Assembly (NCBI GenBank): GCA_033816765.1
Contig: CM066288.1
Span: 744,001-808,000, forward strand
Direction: 5' to 3'
DNA length: 64,000 nucleotides
DNA from: Nothopassalora personata
Taxonomy: Eukaryota; Ascomycota; Dothideomycetes; Mycosphaerellales; Mycosphaerellaceae
The translations under genes were made by a program, and so were the position numbers. The notes under the pieces are model-generated. The model did not search any database. It worked only from the letters and a program-made list of their open reading frames with translations, and had not been told where the DNA came from. This document shows, piece by piece, positions 42,853 through 53,995 of this stretch; within the stretch, counting starts at the first letter, position 1; each line of letters opens with the position of its first letter.

Positions 42853-44466
42853 TCAGAAATATGAGATGCCTTTGCGCCACCAACTTTGCTGCGTACTGGG
42901 ATCCTCCGAGATTACTGGCTTCTTCTGGTCCAGATCCACCCGTCGTCCAGAATCAAGGTCAATCTCCCACGATCTCCGGAAGTGCGTCTTATTGATCAAT
43001 TTGAACACGATCCAAATGATCGGAAACAGCGGTAAGAGGATGTACGCATCCACGAAAGTCCCAGCTGTAAAAGGTGACAAGGTTGTCCAACCTTGGACAA
43101 GCGCCAGGAATATGTTCGCGCTTAAACCAAAGTAAGCGTTCCAAGGATAGAAGAGCGATTTATACGGCAAGTCATCTGGCGATCGACCTTGCTTGTGCCA
43201 TGCTGTTCTGAACCGGATGTGGATGAACGAAATGGAGCCCCACACCAGAAAGGTCGAGACACCGCTCAGATTGACGATGTATGTGTAAGCCTTGGCGGCT
43301 CCCGTGCTGACGTTCATCATAGCGAGCGCGCCGAATGCGTTAGTGAGAATGAGTGCAAGGACAGGCACACCTCGTTTGTTCGTCCAGCCCAGGAAGCGTG
43401 GCGCTTGTCCGCCTTGCGCCATATAAAGCACAGTTCGTGAGCCGATGTAGATAGAGCTGTTGACTGCGCTGAGGCATGTGATGAAGACGAAGGCGTTGAT
43501 CAGATGCACTCCACCTTGCCATCCAGCGATCTGTATTGCAACAGTCATCGGACTCCGCAGAGAGCGACTGCCTCCTTCGATGAGCTGATCTGCGTTGGCA
43601 GGGCATGTCAGACCGAAGAAGAACGCAGAGCCCATGTAGATGAAGATGATTCTCCAGAAGACCTGGCGGATAGCCTGCGGGACAGCAACTCCTGGATTGC
43701 GAGTTTCTGTTGCCGCGACAGCGACACTCTCGACGCCGGCATAGAACGTTGAGCAGTAGACGAAGACCGATGCGACTCCGCGAAAGCCGTTACCATTCCA
43801 CGGCCCAGGATTGTTCCAGTACCGAAAACCAAGCGCGCCGTCCTGTCCGATCAGACCACCACTCGCATAGACGATGGCAAAAATGAAGTACGCGGTAAGC
43901 CCAAGCAGCTTCAAAAGGGCCAACCAGAATTCCGCCTCACCAAATGCTTCCACGCCGATCAGCTGGAAAGCCATGAATGCGAACCAGAAGATCAAGAAGT
44001 AGCCCCAGATCGGCACCTTGTCGCTCCAGAATACGAAGATGGATGATGTGACATTGTATTCATTAGCAAGAACCGCTGCCCAGATGATAAAGTAGTTCCA
44101 GCCAACAGCGACAGCAAATCCCCGATCCACTATCCTTTCGGCCAGTCCGACGAACGATCCATTGCCAGGGTACAGAGTCGTGATCTCGCCCAGCGACTGC
44201 ATTATACTGAATGCAATAATGCCAATCACTCCAAAGCCAATAATCAGCGAAGCAGGTCCTCCGTTCTGCAATGCTGAACCAGATCCAACCAGCAACCCAG
44301 GACCAATGATACCAGCCAACGCCATCATGGACAAATGTCGATTCTTCAACCCTCGCTTGACACCACTATCGGGATCGATATCCTCCCTGCCATCACGAGC
44401 ATCGTGCTCAAGGTCAGGTGATTGGAAGCCCTCCTCAGTAGCCTCGGCTTGTTTTCGACCAAACAT
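42853..44466 (-). CDS. Amino-acid permease (APC superfamily, YAT family)
   Basis: A single exon of 537 residues. After an acidic cytosolic N-terminus, the permease core begins with RGLKNRHLSMMALAGIIGPG, the hallmark of fungal amino-acid permeases (Gap1/Dip5-like). About 12 hydrophobic segments follow. Conserved landmarks are PGNGSFVGLAERIVDRGFAV, the SVAVAATETRNP loop and FRTAWHKQGRSPDDLPYKSL. It is a plasma-membrane proton-coupled importer; substrate range cannot be deduced. It is convergent with the BTB gene (32 bases between stops). Confidence 0.9.
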   Translation of the reverse strand: MFGRKQAEATEEGFQSPDLEHDARDGREDIDPDSGVKRGLKNRHLSMMALAGIIGPGLLVGSGSALQNGGPASLIIGFGVIGIIAFSIMQSLGEITTLYPGNGSFVGLAERIVDRGFAVAVGWNYFIIWAAVLANEYNVTSSIFVFWSDKVPIWGYFLIFWFAFMAFQLIGVEAFGEAEFWLALLKLLGLTAYFIFAIVYASGGLIGQDGALGFRYWNNPGPWNGNGFRGVASVFVYCSTFYAGVESVAVAATETRNPGVAVPQAIRQVFWRIIFIYMGSAFFFGLTCPANADQLIEGGSRSLRSPMTVAIQIAGWQGGVHLINAFVFITCLSAVNSSIYIGSRTVLYMAQGGQAPRFLGWTNKRGVPVLALILTNAFGALAMMNVSTGAAKAYTYIVNLSGVSTFLVWGSISFIHIRFRTAWHKQGRSPDDLPYKSLFYPWNAYFGLSANIFLALVQGWTTLSPFTAGTFVDAYILLPLFPIIWIVFKLINKTHFRRSWEIDLDSGRRVDLDQKKPVISEDPSTQQSWWRKGISYF

Positions 44467-45229
44467 GGTCGCGGAAGCTGCAGTCTCTGGAGTGTCCAGA
44501 AAAGAGGCGGTGCATGGAAGAACTAAATACCGCAGGGGTAATGAATGTGATACTAGCCTTGGCCACGCGGGATTTCGTGCAGGCTCTTCTGCAATCCTTT
44601 CGATGTCGCCATCATTGAGAAATGGGGCAGGGGTCCTTTAGCGGCTTAGCTGCATTTCTGACTAAACAGTGTTGTGGATTGCATTTACTGCGCCGGGTCT
44701 TTGGTCGTTCGCTAGCACACCCATCGATTCTTTGCCCTTGATTGTCTTGACTTCGGGAGCTTCACGCGACTGCTGGGGATGGAAGTGATCTAGGCCCATG
44801 TCTTCCTGGTCCGCATGCTTGCCATACGATGTGTCGTGGAGGTCGATTTGCCTGACGCATCGTGGGCGGACTAAGTCACTAAGGTACTCGTTATGGCCGG
44901 ATACCGTGGCCGGATTTTGGTTTCAAAGGCTCTCGAGATATGCGTCATGGTCGTGGAATAACTACATGTATGGTCTAGAAGGAAGGTCGTGCTGATGTTC
45001 AAGGAGAAAGAGTCGCCCAGCTGGATGTGGCTACTGTAGCGCTAGCTTTCACCGGGATGCGATACCGTAGCGCTCTCTACGTTCTCGTCACTCCCGGCAT
45101 CTTGACATCGAAGAGGCAAGACATAACTTCTCGCTGCATGCCATGTCCATTCACGTCATTGGCGTTGTGCTTGCCAAGGCTCGCAACATCCTCCTCGATC
45201 CTTCTCAGCTCAGGATCCGCATCCCGGCC
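44467..45229. other. Gene-poor interval
   Basis: About 760 bases between the permease start and the next relic. No intact gene or repeat is recognised. Confidence 0.4.
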
Positions 45230-45605
45230 GACCTAAGAGTGCCCAGCTGGTCCTCATGAATTGTCTCAAGACGGCAGCTCGTTTCCCGCTGCCTACCTCT
45301 ACATCGCCTCCGATCACTTCGAGTCGCATTAATCGTGCGAAGTCTTCGAACCTTTCCATCTGCCGACGACCAGCAACTTCCTGGTGGTACAATATGAGAA
45401 CGATGAATTCAACGCCTTCATCGTGGCAACTGCGTGCAAGTATTGAAATAAATGATTTATGGCGCGCGCCAAGTTCGCCCTTGACCCTTTCGTAGCATAC
45501 GCCGTCGAGCTTGGCAGGGCGGCACAGAACGGAGTCGACGTCGATTCTGGCAAGAGCGCCTTCAAAGATATATTAAAGTCTGGCGCGAATGACGAGAAAG
45601 CGTAG
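45230..45605 (+). pseudogene. Unknown decayed ORF with three in-frame stops
   Basis: One frame from about 45248 to the stop at 45603-45605 reads like protein: SSFPAAYLYIASDHFESH, a stop, then FEPFHLPTTSNFLVVQYEND. FNAFIVATACKY follows, two stops within four codons, then RAKFALDPFVAYAVELGRAA and a lysine-rich end. All three internal stops (one TAA, two TGA) can arise from CAA or CGA codons by a single C-to-T change. I do not recognise the family. Translation on the opposite strand is not convincing. Confidence 0.5.
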
Positions 45606-45688
45606 AGTGCTCATAGCAAGACAAGCTGCGGGAGTCACGAGACACAGCGCGGGAACCAGTGTTGATCTAGTGAGCTACGTGTCTGGCT

Positions 45689-46549
45689 TCATTTGGGTTT
45701 CCTACCCGTGATCACATGCATATCCCACCTCACATAGACACCACCCTCCGCTTCCTCCACAGCCTTCTTATGAATCTCGTCGACCCATTTCTCATCATGC
45801 ACCCACCCTCCCCGCTTCCTGATCCCGTACACAGCCCCTGCGCTCAAAGCCTGATAACTAATCAACGTAGACTCCTTCCTCGTCTCTGCCTCACGATCCG
45901 AAGCAATGACATCCTCTCTCACATCCTGGAAACCAGCCTTCTCCACATGCCGCTTCAAGTTTGGATTCACTGCATCGAGCCTAGCGGGATCTCCCTCCCA
46001 CTGCAGCGTAATGAATGCCTGCGTCAGCGCAGTCGTTGCTTCCATGCCGTTCCTGGCATCGCTCTGCAACGCTTTGAGACGTGGAAAGTCGGACTCGATC
46101 CATTGTAGGTAGCCGCCTGGTTTCAAGAGCTTGAAGACGTTCTGGGCGACGGTGAGCCAGTCTTCGCTGGAGGACAGGGCACAGATGAGGTAGCGGATGT
46201 GGACGGCATCGAAAGTGCTTTCTAGATGTTTAGGGAGGGGTTCCAGGATGTTTAGGAGTTCGAATGCACGGCCTTCTCGTTGGTCCGGAGGAGGGAATTG
46301 CGCATCTGACAGGTCCAATCCTGTGAATGACCAGCCGGACGGAGCCGTAGCGGCAGCATCTTTCATCCATATGCCAGTTCCTGTGGCGATGTCTGCAATG
46401 CGAGCATTCTCTGGAAGATTTGCTGCGATATTGGGGTGGAGGACAAAGCCAGCGTTCTTGATGATCATGCGGTGTTGGGCCTCGAGGCGAATGCTTTCGG
46501 CCTTATCTCTTGGCAGCGAGTATACATCTTCGAAAGTTGATCCTGTCAT
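45689..46549 (-). CDS. SAM-dependent methyltransferase (class I, secondary-metabolism type)
   Basis: A single exon of 286 residues. Motif I, IADIATGTGIW (residues 51-61), binds S-adenosylmethionine. The acidic residue after beta-2 is in FTGLDLSDAQFPP. FDAVHIRYLICAL and LLKPGGYLQWIE correspond to motifs II and III. The N-terminal part, SIRLEAQHRMIIKNAGFVLHP, is typical of fungal methyltransferases often found in natural-product clusters, distantly like LaeA. No cluster core gene is nearby. The substrate is unknown. Confidence 0.85.
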   Translation of the reverse strand: MTGSTFEDVYSLPRDKAESIRLEAQHRMIIKNAGFVLHPNIAANLPENARIADIATGTGIWMKDAAATAPSGWSFTGLDLSDAQFPPPDQREGRAFELLNILEPLPKHLESTFDAVHIRYLICALSSSEDWLTVAQNVFKLLKPGGYLQWIESDFPRLKALQSDARNGMEATTALTQAFITLQWEGDPARLDAVNPNLKRHVEKAGFQDVREDVIASDREAETRKESTLISYQALSAGAVYGIRKRGGWVHDEKWVDEIHKKAVEEAEGGVYVRWDMHVITGRKPK

Positions 46550-47109
46550 GTTGCAAGTGTTTGGCGGTTTAGTTGAGTATGTTCTAGTGGGCGGACACGA
46601 CCTTAATAGATGTCTCGAAGTGACGTCCTCTCGCCCGAGGCGACTAAGCTATAACCTTTCGGTAGCGCCGAACGATCTCGCAAGCATCATCATCATACAC
46701 TTGTTATCCCCTCGGCAGATGGCTACCTTGATAGCCACCTCCGGTCTGGAATTAAGCGCAATCGATCTCGTGCTTCGTTGGCTGAGGTTCTAGCTCGTAC
46801 TGCTTCGTAGATAGGTAGACGGTACGTATGCCCTTGCTCTTGCACTTTGAACGAGTCAATTTGGTCACTGTTCGGGCACACAGGACAGCTAACAAGGCTG
46901 TAGCTGCCTCAATTTTTGGTGAGAGGCGGGAAGGATAAAGCCTGGGATCCATCAAGTCGTGATGCATCTTGAGCTGGGCCGGCATCTTGTTCCGCCCCTT
47001 TCCCAGTGATTCGGTAGTCTTCGGCATGGACGACCCGGGTTCGTCGGCGTCGTACCACTGGTAGAGCCCCATGAAGTAACACCTCCCCGGAATTGAACTT
47101 CAATTCGGC
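46550..47109. other. Gene-poor interval
   Basis: About 560 bases with no recognisable gene. The methyltransferase promoter is at the left end. Confidence 0.4.
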
Positions 47110-47560
47110 TCTTAATCACTAATCAGATACACTTTGCGGTGCTCATCGTTTCTGATAACCCCACGCTTGGACAGCACTTCTTTCTCAGTGCCGTCAAGGT
47201 TAGAGCATTGGACAAGCATATCCCCTGATCGCACACGTACAGCTTGTGATTCGTCTTGTCGACAATGCACTGCTTTGGTGTATGGATCTGAGCCTGTCAG
47301 TATCACCGGGTTTCGACAATGTAAGCGTTTATTTACCGCTCCAGCCTTGAACAGGTCCTTGACTCCAGCACCACTCGCTGACTGAACGTGGCCATCGTTG
47401 TTCAGCGGTTTTGTCCATCTGAGTCCAGACAATGTGGCCACCATCCACCGTCAGCCCCTCGATTCCATGTGGCTGTTGCTCATGGCTGATCAACGTCTTG
47501 AGCTCGCCTCCTGCAGCCATGTGCTTTTGGTCTGCTTGACAGCCATATTGTTGAGCAGCG
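47110..47560 (-). pseudogene. YWTD/LDLR-type beta-propeller relic
   Basis: On the minus strand, broken pieces of a YWTD-repeat protein appear in order: IEGLTVDGGHIVWTQMDK, then NNDGHVQSASGAGVKDLFKA, then after an intron-like gap PKQCIVDKTNHKLYVCDQG, and CSNLDGTEKEVLSKRG. Each requires a different frame and the frames end in stops. Intact fungal relatives are about 300 residues with a six-bladed propeller; only about one third remains here. Confidence 0.5.
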
Positions 47561-48764
47561 AAGAGGACTGGCCCGGGGATAGGAGAGTCTGTGAAGTTCA
47601 AGACGAACCTACCTTCCCACATCGTCATTCTGGCTATATCTGGCCCAAAAGGCTTGCCATGTAAACTTGCAGCATACCAGAGAGGACGTATTCACACGTG
47701 CAAAAGTTCCGCCTTCATGCGCCATAGAGATCGTAGTGCAGGTATGATATTCTAACACACGCTATCAACAGTGCTCCCTCCGCTTCTAAGCTGTTGCTTC
47801 CGCAGCCGTATTCTGCTGGGACATGCTTTATTCTGATTGACGACCCAGCCATAAGTCCATGGCTTCTCTCATCGTCCCGGAGTGTCTTTCGAGGATGACT
47901 GGCTCCTGGCCATGTAGTTCCGTGATGACGTCGCTCCCCACCCGCACTTTTGGCCAATTTCCTTGCAGCCGGTCCAGAATCAAGACCAGGCCAATCCATC
48001 AAGAGCATAATGCCGATATATTTCGATACCATACTACTAAGAAAGACGAAGGAGCCCATCGAAAACGGACGGCTGGAAAAACAGGGTCTGATTGGACATC
48101 GGACAGCGGTCCGACTTCGGCCTCTTCTTCGCTATCCATTGGGCCATCTCACTGCAACCTCGACTTCGACCGATTCTGCGCCCTTACGCATACCGTCGAA
48201 ACACTTACGATCGTGGTGATCAGGCTGGTCTTCGTCAGAATCCTTCCCGAAGCCTTGTCTGTGGTGGCAAAGACCGTCTGCTGCCCTGTACATCCGCCAA
48301 GACCATCGGGTGCATTCCAGCTCAGCAGCAGCTCAATGCTCTTCAGTACGGTGGAAATCGTATGACGGACGTATTGAACGCCTCTTGTCAGTCCCTTGAT
48401 TGATCCTAGTCGCCCAGCTAGTCCGTATGAGACAGATCATTAGGGGACTGGGTTCGCACTTGACTTTTATGTCAGGATCGACCGTTTTCGACACAATCTC
48501 GGCAGACACCTGGTGATCTGGATGAAAGAAGACGAGGTCGTCCGTTTTGTCGACGCATTGGAAGGAGTGTGAGGTCCGGCGAAAGTGAAGACAAATTTTC
48601 AGCGTGGTTTCTCTCGAGATGATTGTCGCTCCTTGGAGCTAAAATATCGACCTACCAAATTTTGTACAGCTTCTTATATGCTGTCTTGCTGTGTACACCT
48701 TCTGCTTTCCGACATTTTTGGCCATGAGATCCAATACTCACACTCCGCTGTCTGAACTCTAAGC
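47561..48764. other. Gene-poor interval
   Basis: About 1.2 kb with short frames on both strands and no family resemblance. The open stretch at 48092-48403 (plus) is not convincing. Confidence 0.4.
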
Positions 48765-50140
48765 ATGGCTGTCGCCTTGGCAGTCTGCGGAACTCCGCTG
48801 CGGAGCTCAACGACGTCATATTTCTTTCATCCACCGCAGAGACAGTCCTCCACGGTATGGGTGTTCCAAAGGGGCCGCATCGTCGTTAAAAGATTCAGTG
48901 GCGCCAATGGAACAGGTCGCCGAAAGTCGTGCGATCCATGTGTACGGGCCAAGCGCAGATGCGAATTCGGGCGGCCCAAGTGTTGGCGCTGCTTGACGAA
49001 GAACACGGTACACCCACTGTGCGCATCCAGAGTCGGTGTATCCAGAGTCGTCTATCAGTTCGGTCGTTGAAGCCATTGGGTTATCCGGGAAACATTCTGA
49101 ACCGGGGATCTGTCAGCGGATTTTCATGCAGTGGCCGAGACCCAAGCGCCCTACATAAATGGCGTCTGGTTCGAGTTCTGCAATGAGCCGTTCAACCTTC
49201 CAACCTTGCCCGATGGTGGCATGTTGGGCTTGAACACCATGGGAGACATCCCGTCTCAACAGAGTTTCAGCAGCACCGAGCAAGTCGATAGGACTTCGCT
49301 CCGAGTTCGTGTCGAAGCGATTCGCTAGCATACCCAATTTCTTCGTTGAGCAAGCACATACATCTTTCATACACCGTGGCCTCCTCCGGATGAATATCCG
49401 GACCCGGCTTTGCAAGATGCATTAAGTGCTGCGGCTTAATACGCCTTCCGGAATGAAAGTAACCGCGTACTGGCCATTCGAAATTTGGAGTATAGAGCAC
49501 ACCACCTGATCCAAGCAACAGACCCACAACCCGCAACTCGAAGCTGTCTCACTGCAGCACTTCAGGCACTCCTGGTCTAACAGCTCATACGACTTTTTTA
49601 TGGTGACATCCGCTTATGAGCACACGCTGAGGTCGAAGAGTCTCATCTCACTATCTGAACGAGCCAACTCCGATCCTCCCGACGCCAGGTCGCACCCAAC
49701 AGCTCCGAAGAAGAAACCCGTACCTCTCGCCGTATGCCGACATCAGCTGGCAGGCGTGGGTGCTGTAAGAAAGCACACGCCGTACCGTAATCGTGGGTCT
49801 GATGCTGAGAGGGATGTACGGCTTTCTGAAGACAGGTCGCGATACCGCGCAAGATCTAGGTCTGAGCTTCAGTGCGCAGGCGTCTTTGTGGAACGCTCAA
49901 TCGCAGCAACACTGGTCACCTATACGTAGCGAGATGACAGGACTTGAGGCACGGGTGGCAAACTGGACTGAGGACATTGGTCAGGCGAAGCCCAATGATC
50001 TTGCGGAGCTTGGGTTGGCTTGCGAAGGGCAACTTGCTCGATCGGTAGGATGTGAAACTGCTCTCCACTCAGTGAAACCCGCGAACAAAGTCAATGTACT
50101 CACTGACAGATTGTGCGCCTATTGCGGTCGATAAACAGGC
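48765..50140 (+). pseudogene. Zn2Cys6 transcription factor relic
   Basis: A frame at 48765-49070 carries the DNA-binding motif RRKSCDPCVRAKRRCEFGRP followed by KCWRCLTKN; the last cysteine is displaced (nine residues instead of about six), suggesting an indel. Downstream, out of frame with it, lies a stretch with EFCNEPFNLPTLPDG (49131-49330). A third segment at about 49800-50060 includes GRDTAQDLGLSFSAQASLWN and an amphipathic tail, in the style of the middle region of such factors. Several frame changes separate the three. It is best read as one decayed gene, though a short expressed N-terminal fragment cannot be excluded. Confidence 0.5.
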
Positions 50141-51960
50141 CCCTACTCATAAGTAGTCAAGTCAATTCAGGACCTACTCGAAATGATGAGAGTCGCACAA
50201 GCACGATAAGCTTGCCATGTTGCTGCCGACAACCCGCGATCTATGTGCCTGCTGCGAAACGTCGCAGCAGGCGGGAGAAAGAAAGCCTAAGCTTATTCAG
50301 CCCACATAAAGTATCACCAATGCCCGAACTCACACAACAGTGCAGAGTAGAGCCTAAGTTACAACTCACATATTGAAGGGCAGTCGGTAATCAGACCTAG
50401 AGCAGGAGCATGGATACCGTCAGCCATCTAGCAGCAACGACCACCGTAACGCTGTGCTCCAAACATCTCCCATTCGCAACTCTTCGTTTCCTGCAGAGGA
50501 AGTATCGAGATCCTGGATTGCAAAGTCGATACTCGCATCGCCGAGCGTCTTCAATCGCGGACACAGAAATGGCACGGGAAAGTGCTCACTATGCTGCTGA
50601 GTATCGGAGAATTGCTGGTGTTCATAAATCTCACAGCTCGCCATCTCCATGACCGTGGGTCCTTGACGATAGGTACTGGACTATCAACAGCTCCGAACAT
50701 GACTGCAAGATCCGTTCAGACGTAGGACACAGAGGGGCCACCTACAACCTATGTCCAAGCACAACGAGCCGGCCATCAATCTCGGCAGACACCACGTTCG
50801 CGTGGGACGATGTTTCTTCGGCGGCCAAGGTCGAGTGGAAGCAATTGAACTGGAAGGATCCTTGTCGAGCCTAGTTACATGAGCTGCTGGCCGGCGGCTG
50901 GCTTGCACAGCGGTGGCAGATTACGGAGCTGTCTTTGACGATGCTTCACGTTTTCCTCGTGCGATATGGCGTTCTCGGCATGTAGGTACCATCGCCTTCC
51001 AATTATTACCTGAGGCATTGCTGACATCGTTGACAGGTCAGTCGCCGTGACCGAAGGCGAAGGGGGGCGAGTTCTTTTCTAAGGCCAATGTGCCAGATTA
51101 CATATCTCGACTTGCCGAGAAATACGGACGTCTCCGACTGGGTAGTGGTGTGTTGGGAGAACAGTGAGGCTTATCGCCTTGAGAGGATGGTGTTGATGAC
51201 AGGAAAAAGAAAGGGTTGGCTGGCAAGAGAGACGCGACTTGCCCCGTGCGGACGCGATGGCAGGGGTCTTCAGAGGAGACTTCACCTTGGCATCGCTTGA
51301 CTCGTGTATTGCCCTTGCTCTGCAACACCACCACCATCGAGCACAATACTGATCAGACCCACCTCATCGCTCTCAGTCTAATACCGACCTTCTGTGCCAA
51401 CCTGTACGGACCATGGCTATGAATACGAGCTGCAGAACAATCTCAGCTGGCACAGTGAAGTCAGCTCGATGCTGCTGTAACATCAGCAGGGGAGACTGTT
51501 CACGCCATCATTCAGCTCACTGCAACAGCTGCTGCTCAAGATCTAGTAATACGAATTCAATGCGTCCTGATAGTCTTCGAGTTAATGCCCGTGTCATACT
51601 GGTACCACCCGCGACACGCCTTCGTCTTGCCTTGGCGCATATGAACATGTTCAAGCGTGATCTTTGATGCACTTCACACCGCCAGAGTCGCTCCTTACGC
51701 TTGAAATCTCATCGTCCTAGTCCCCTCCATCTCCCAGTCTGCACGATACGGAACCGCCGAGAGCCATGAGCACAAGGGAGGAATAAATTGCTGTGGCTGG
51801 GGCAGTGCGGTCTGAGCACTGAGGGACAGACAATGGTATATGTATGCTCCCCTCCCTCCGATAGGATATCCACAGTCCATAGCGTACAATCCAGCAGAGC
51901 AGCACCGACACAAGACCGCTTACAAGCCATTCCACTTCCCACCAAGACCCACCATCAACC
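50141..51960. other. Gene-poor interval and promoter of a secreted protein gene
   Basis: About 1.8 kb. A stretch near 50750-50880 (plus) reads protein-like for about 35 codons but is not identifiable. A TATA-like GTATATGTAT lies at 51836-51845, about 120 bases before the next gene. Confidence 0.4.
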
Positions 51961-52367
51961 ATGAAATTCGCCACGATCATGCTCGGTGCATTGTCCGCCC
52001 TCTACGGCCAAGCCACGGCCGATGCTTGCACCGACGGCCTAGACTATTGCGGCTACAACCTCCTCCGAGTCGGTAAGATGCGCAAATGAGAGATTCGCTC
52101 GCGGCCCGCCATGTTGATCTCGCTAGGCAATTATCGCGCCGAGATCGTTCAGGAGCTCAACAACAAGCACATCGCGAATGATGAAGATCACGTCAGGAAC
52201 AGCATCTTCAAGTGTGGTGAAGGTGGTCACGGGTAGGAAGAGATTATCTATATGGTCTTTGTGATTCGGCTGACATTTTTTATTTCTTTCCTAGCTGGAT
52301 CATCTGGCACAATTACTGTAGCACGGAATGCCGCGATGGCGGATCGGGCCACAGCGATGGTTGTTGA
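51961..52367 (+). CDS. Small secreted six-cysteine protein (effector-like)
   Basis: Exons 51961-52072, 52127-52232 and 52295-52367 give 96 residues; the introns are 54 and 62 bases, the second with a GCTGAC branch point. A clean signal peptide (MKFATIMLGALSALYGQATA) precedes a 76-residue mature protein. Cysteines are at 23, 30, 67, 81, 85 and 96. The framework DxxDYCGYNLL at the start and a CRDGGSGHSDGC ending recall a widespread group of unnamed small ascomycete secreted proteins ending in a Gly/Ser/Asp-Cys pattern. Function is unknown; apoplastic effector or antimicrobial roles are possible. Any one of the three exons alone is too short to be found as an open frame. Confidence 0.8.
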
Positions 52368-52518
52368 TTGTAGGTTGACAATTGGCTTCTTGCGCTTGTC
52401 TTCGGGGAGGTCTTGATTTAATTGAGTTCGGTTCCCTGTATTCAGCCGTTGGCAGCAAATGCTCGTTTAGACAGGCTTTCCTCTAGTTTCCCGGTCTTTC
52501 TCTATTCATCCCGTCGGC

Positions 52519-53718
52519 TCATCTTGGCACAAGATGCGCCTCTACATACAACAATCTTTTCCCCTGTTGGGCCAGGTCAGGGTCCAAGAACCACACCAAA
52601 CTCTCTTCCTGATACTGGTACAAGTTCTCCATCTGCCTGCTCTGTGGCATGATCCAGAGCTCTATTGCCCACTTACCCTCCAGACCAGGAACAAACAGTA
52701 GCGCCGTTCTGGACGAGTCGTTCGGCTCTTTCCCCTCGTCGAGAGTGTCAACTTCCTTGTAGATTGTCTGTCCAATCTCTTCCACGATGGTGCTCTTCGC
52801 GCCTTTTCCCGCGTATGCTTCCATCATGATCGCCCACGGAAGTGCTGCCTCGCCGCCACCGATAGAACTGAGTCTGTTGTACAGACGGACATCCAGCGTG
52901 ATGGGGTCCTCGTTGGATATGGCTTTGGCAGCTGATGTTGGCTGGAAGGCGCTGTAAGTCATGTGTGGCAATTGGGGTATGCCGTATTCCTGATTCCGCG
53001 TGTGCGCGATCCTCGCAAGAGTCCTATTCAGAAGACTCTCGCGCTCATCTTCATCTAGCCCGCGATAAGGTTCAGCCTGCTGGGCCTCGTCCAATGTTAG
53101 CCCGTCGATGCGAAGGGGTCGGCTGACATCACCGATAGAAAGTCCGTTGTGCTCCCTCTCTGGGACACGCAGAAGCTGTGAGGAAAGCTGTTGTTGGTCG
53201 GCATCGATACGTCGCAGAATTGCGTACGTGCCACCTGGCGTGTAGCGTTCGCCAGAGATTGGAATTGTGCCAACGCGATGGTACAGCCAAGCGGGCTTAG
53301 GTTTGTTTGGTGTTACCCTCGAAAGGTCGATCAGCTCGATCTTCATGTCCAAAGTCACTACCATGTTATGATTTTTCTTCGCGGCATCGGCTATTTCTTT
53401 GCTGGTGAACATGTCTCGAATCTTAGCAAAGCGGCGAGGGAAGCCATTCACGTATAAGGTCCTCGCGTCGTCGGCGCCGAAAGTCTGTGTTGCTCGCATG
53501 GTCACACCTAGGTCGTCCGACTTGAGCTCCAAGAGCTGTGTGTCTTTCCTTCTACGGATTGCTGTTGCAGCAGCGTCTACTTGCTGCAAGAGAAGCTCGT
53601 ATGTCGAATCCAGATCGATTGTGCCATGTTCTTCTTCCCAGCTTTGATCGTCTTGCGTGCATCGCAAGAGTATGTCTGCTCGTGGTGCAAAGCTTGTCGT
53701 TGATCCTGCGGAACTCAT
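52519..53718 (-). CDS. Unknown soluble protein
   Basis: A single exon of 399 residues with no signal peptide or membrane segment. It has mixed alpha/beta character, with no low complexity, and codon use resembles neighbouring genes. Recognisable landmarks are only descriptive: FGADDARTLYVNGFPRRFAK, GTIPISGERYTPGGTY and WAIELWIMPQSRQMENLY. I do not recognise the family. Length and composition make it a credible gene; it lies convergent to the small secreted protein gene (151 bases between stops). Confidence 0.7.
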   Translation of the reverse strand: MSSAGSTTSFAPRADILLRCTQDDQSWEEEHGTIDLDSTYELLLQQVDAAATAIRRRKDTQLLELKSDDLGVTMRATQTFGADDARTLYVNGFPRRFAKIRDMFTSKEIADAAKKNHNMVVTLDMKIELIDLSRVTPNKPKPAWLYHRVGTIPISGERYTPGGTYAILRRIDADQQQLSSQLLRVPEREHNGLSIGDVSRPLRIDGLTLDEAQQAEPYRGLDEDERESLLNRTLARIAHTRNQEYGIPQLPHMTYSAFQPTSAAKAISNEDPITLDVRLYNRLSSIGGGEAALPWAIMMEAYAGKGAKSTIVEEIGQTIYKEVDTLDEGKEPNDSSRTALLFVPGLEGKWAIELWIMPQSRQMENLYQYQEESLVWFLDPDLAQQGKRLLYVEAHLVPR

Positions 53719-53995
53719 GTTCTATTGAACTGAATTCGACGGAGGAAAAGATGACATTGTCAAGGCTATATATGGCCTCCTGCTACCAGCAAACAGTTTG
53801 CCCTGACCGAGGTCAGTCTTCTTTGTGAGCATACCGTAGAAGCTCGTCGTCGTTCCATCTTTCTACCTGTCGTAAAGAACTTTTATGCAGCTAAGTACAT
53901 CATCAAAGCAGCAGCATCACATCATACAATCATCATTAGTCGTAGTCGCATCCAAGGGTATCGTTGGAATCGAAAAAGGCATCGTGGAGAACAGA

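Noticed and set aside
47037..47120. A stretch resembling a tRNA TΨC arm near GAATTGAACTTCAATTC
   Set aside because: No acceptor stem, D arm or anticodon arm can be paired around it.
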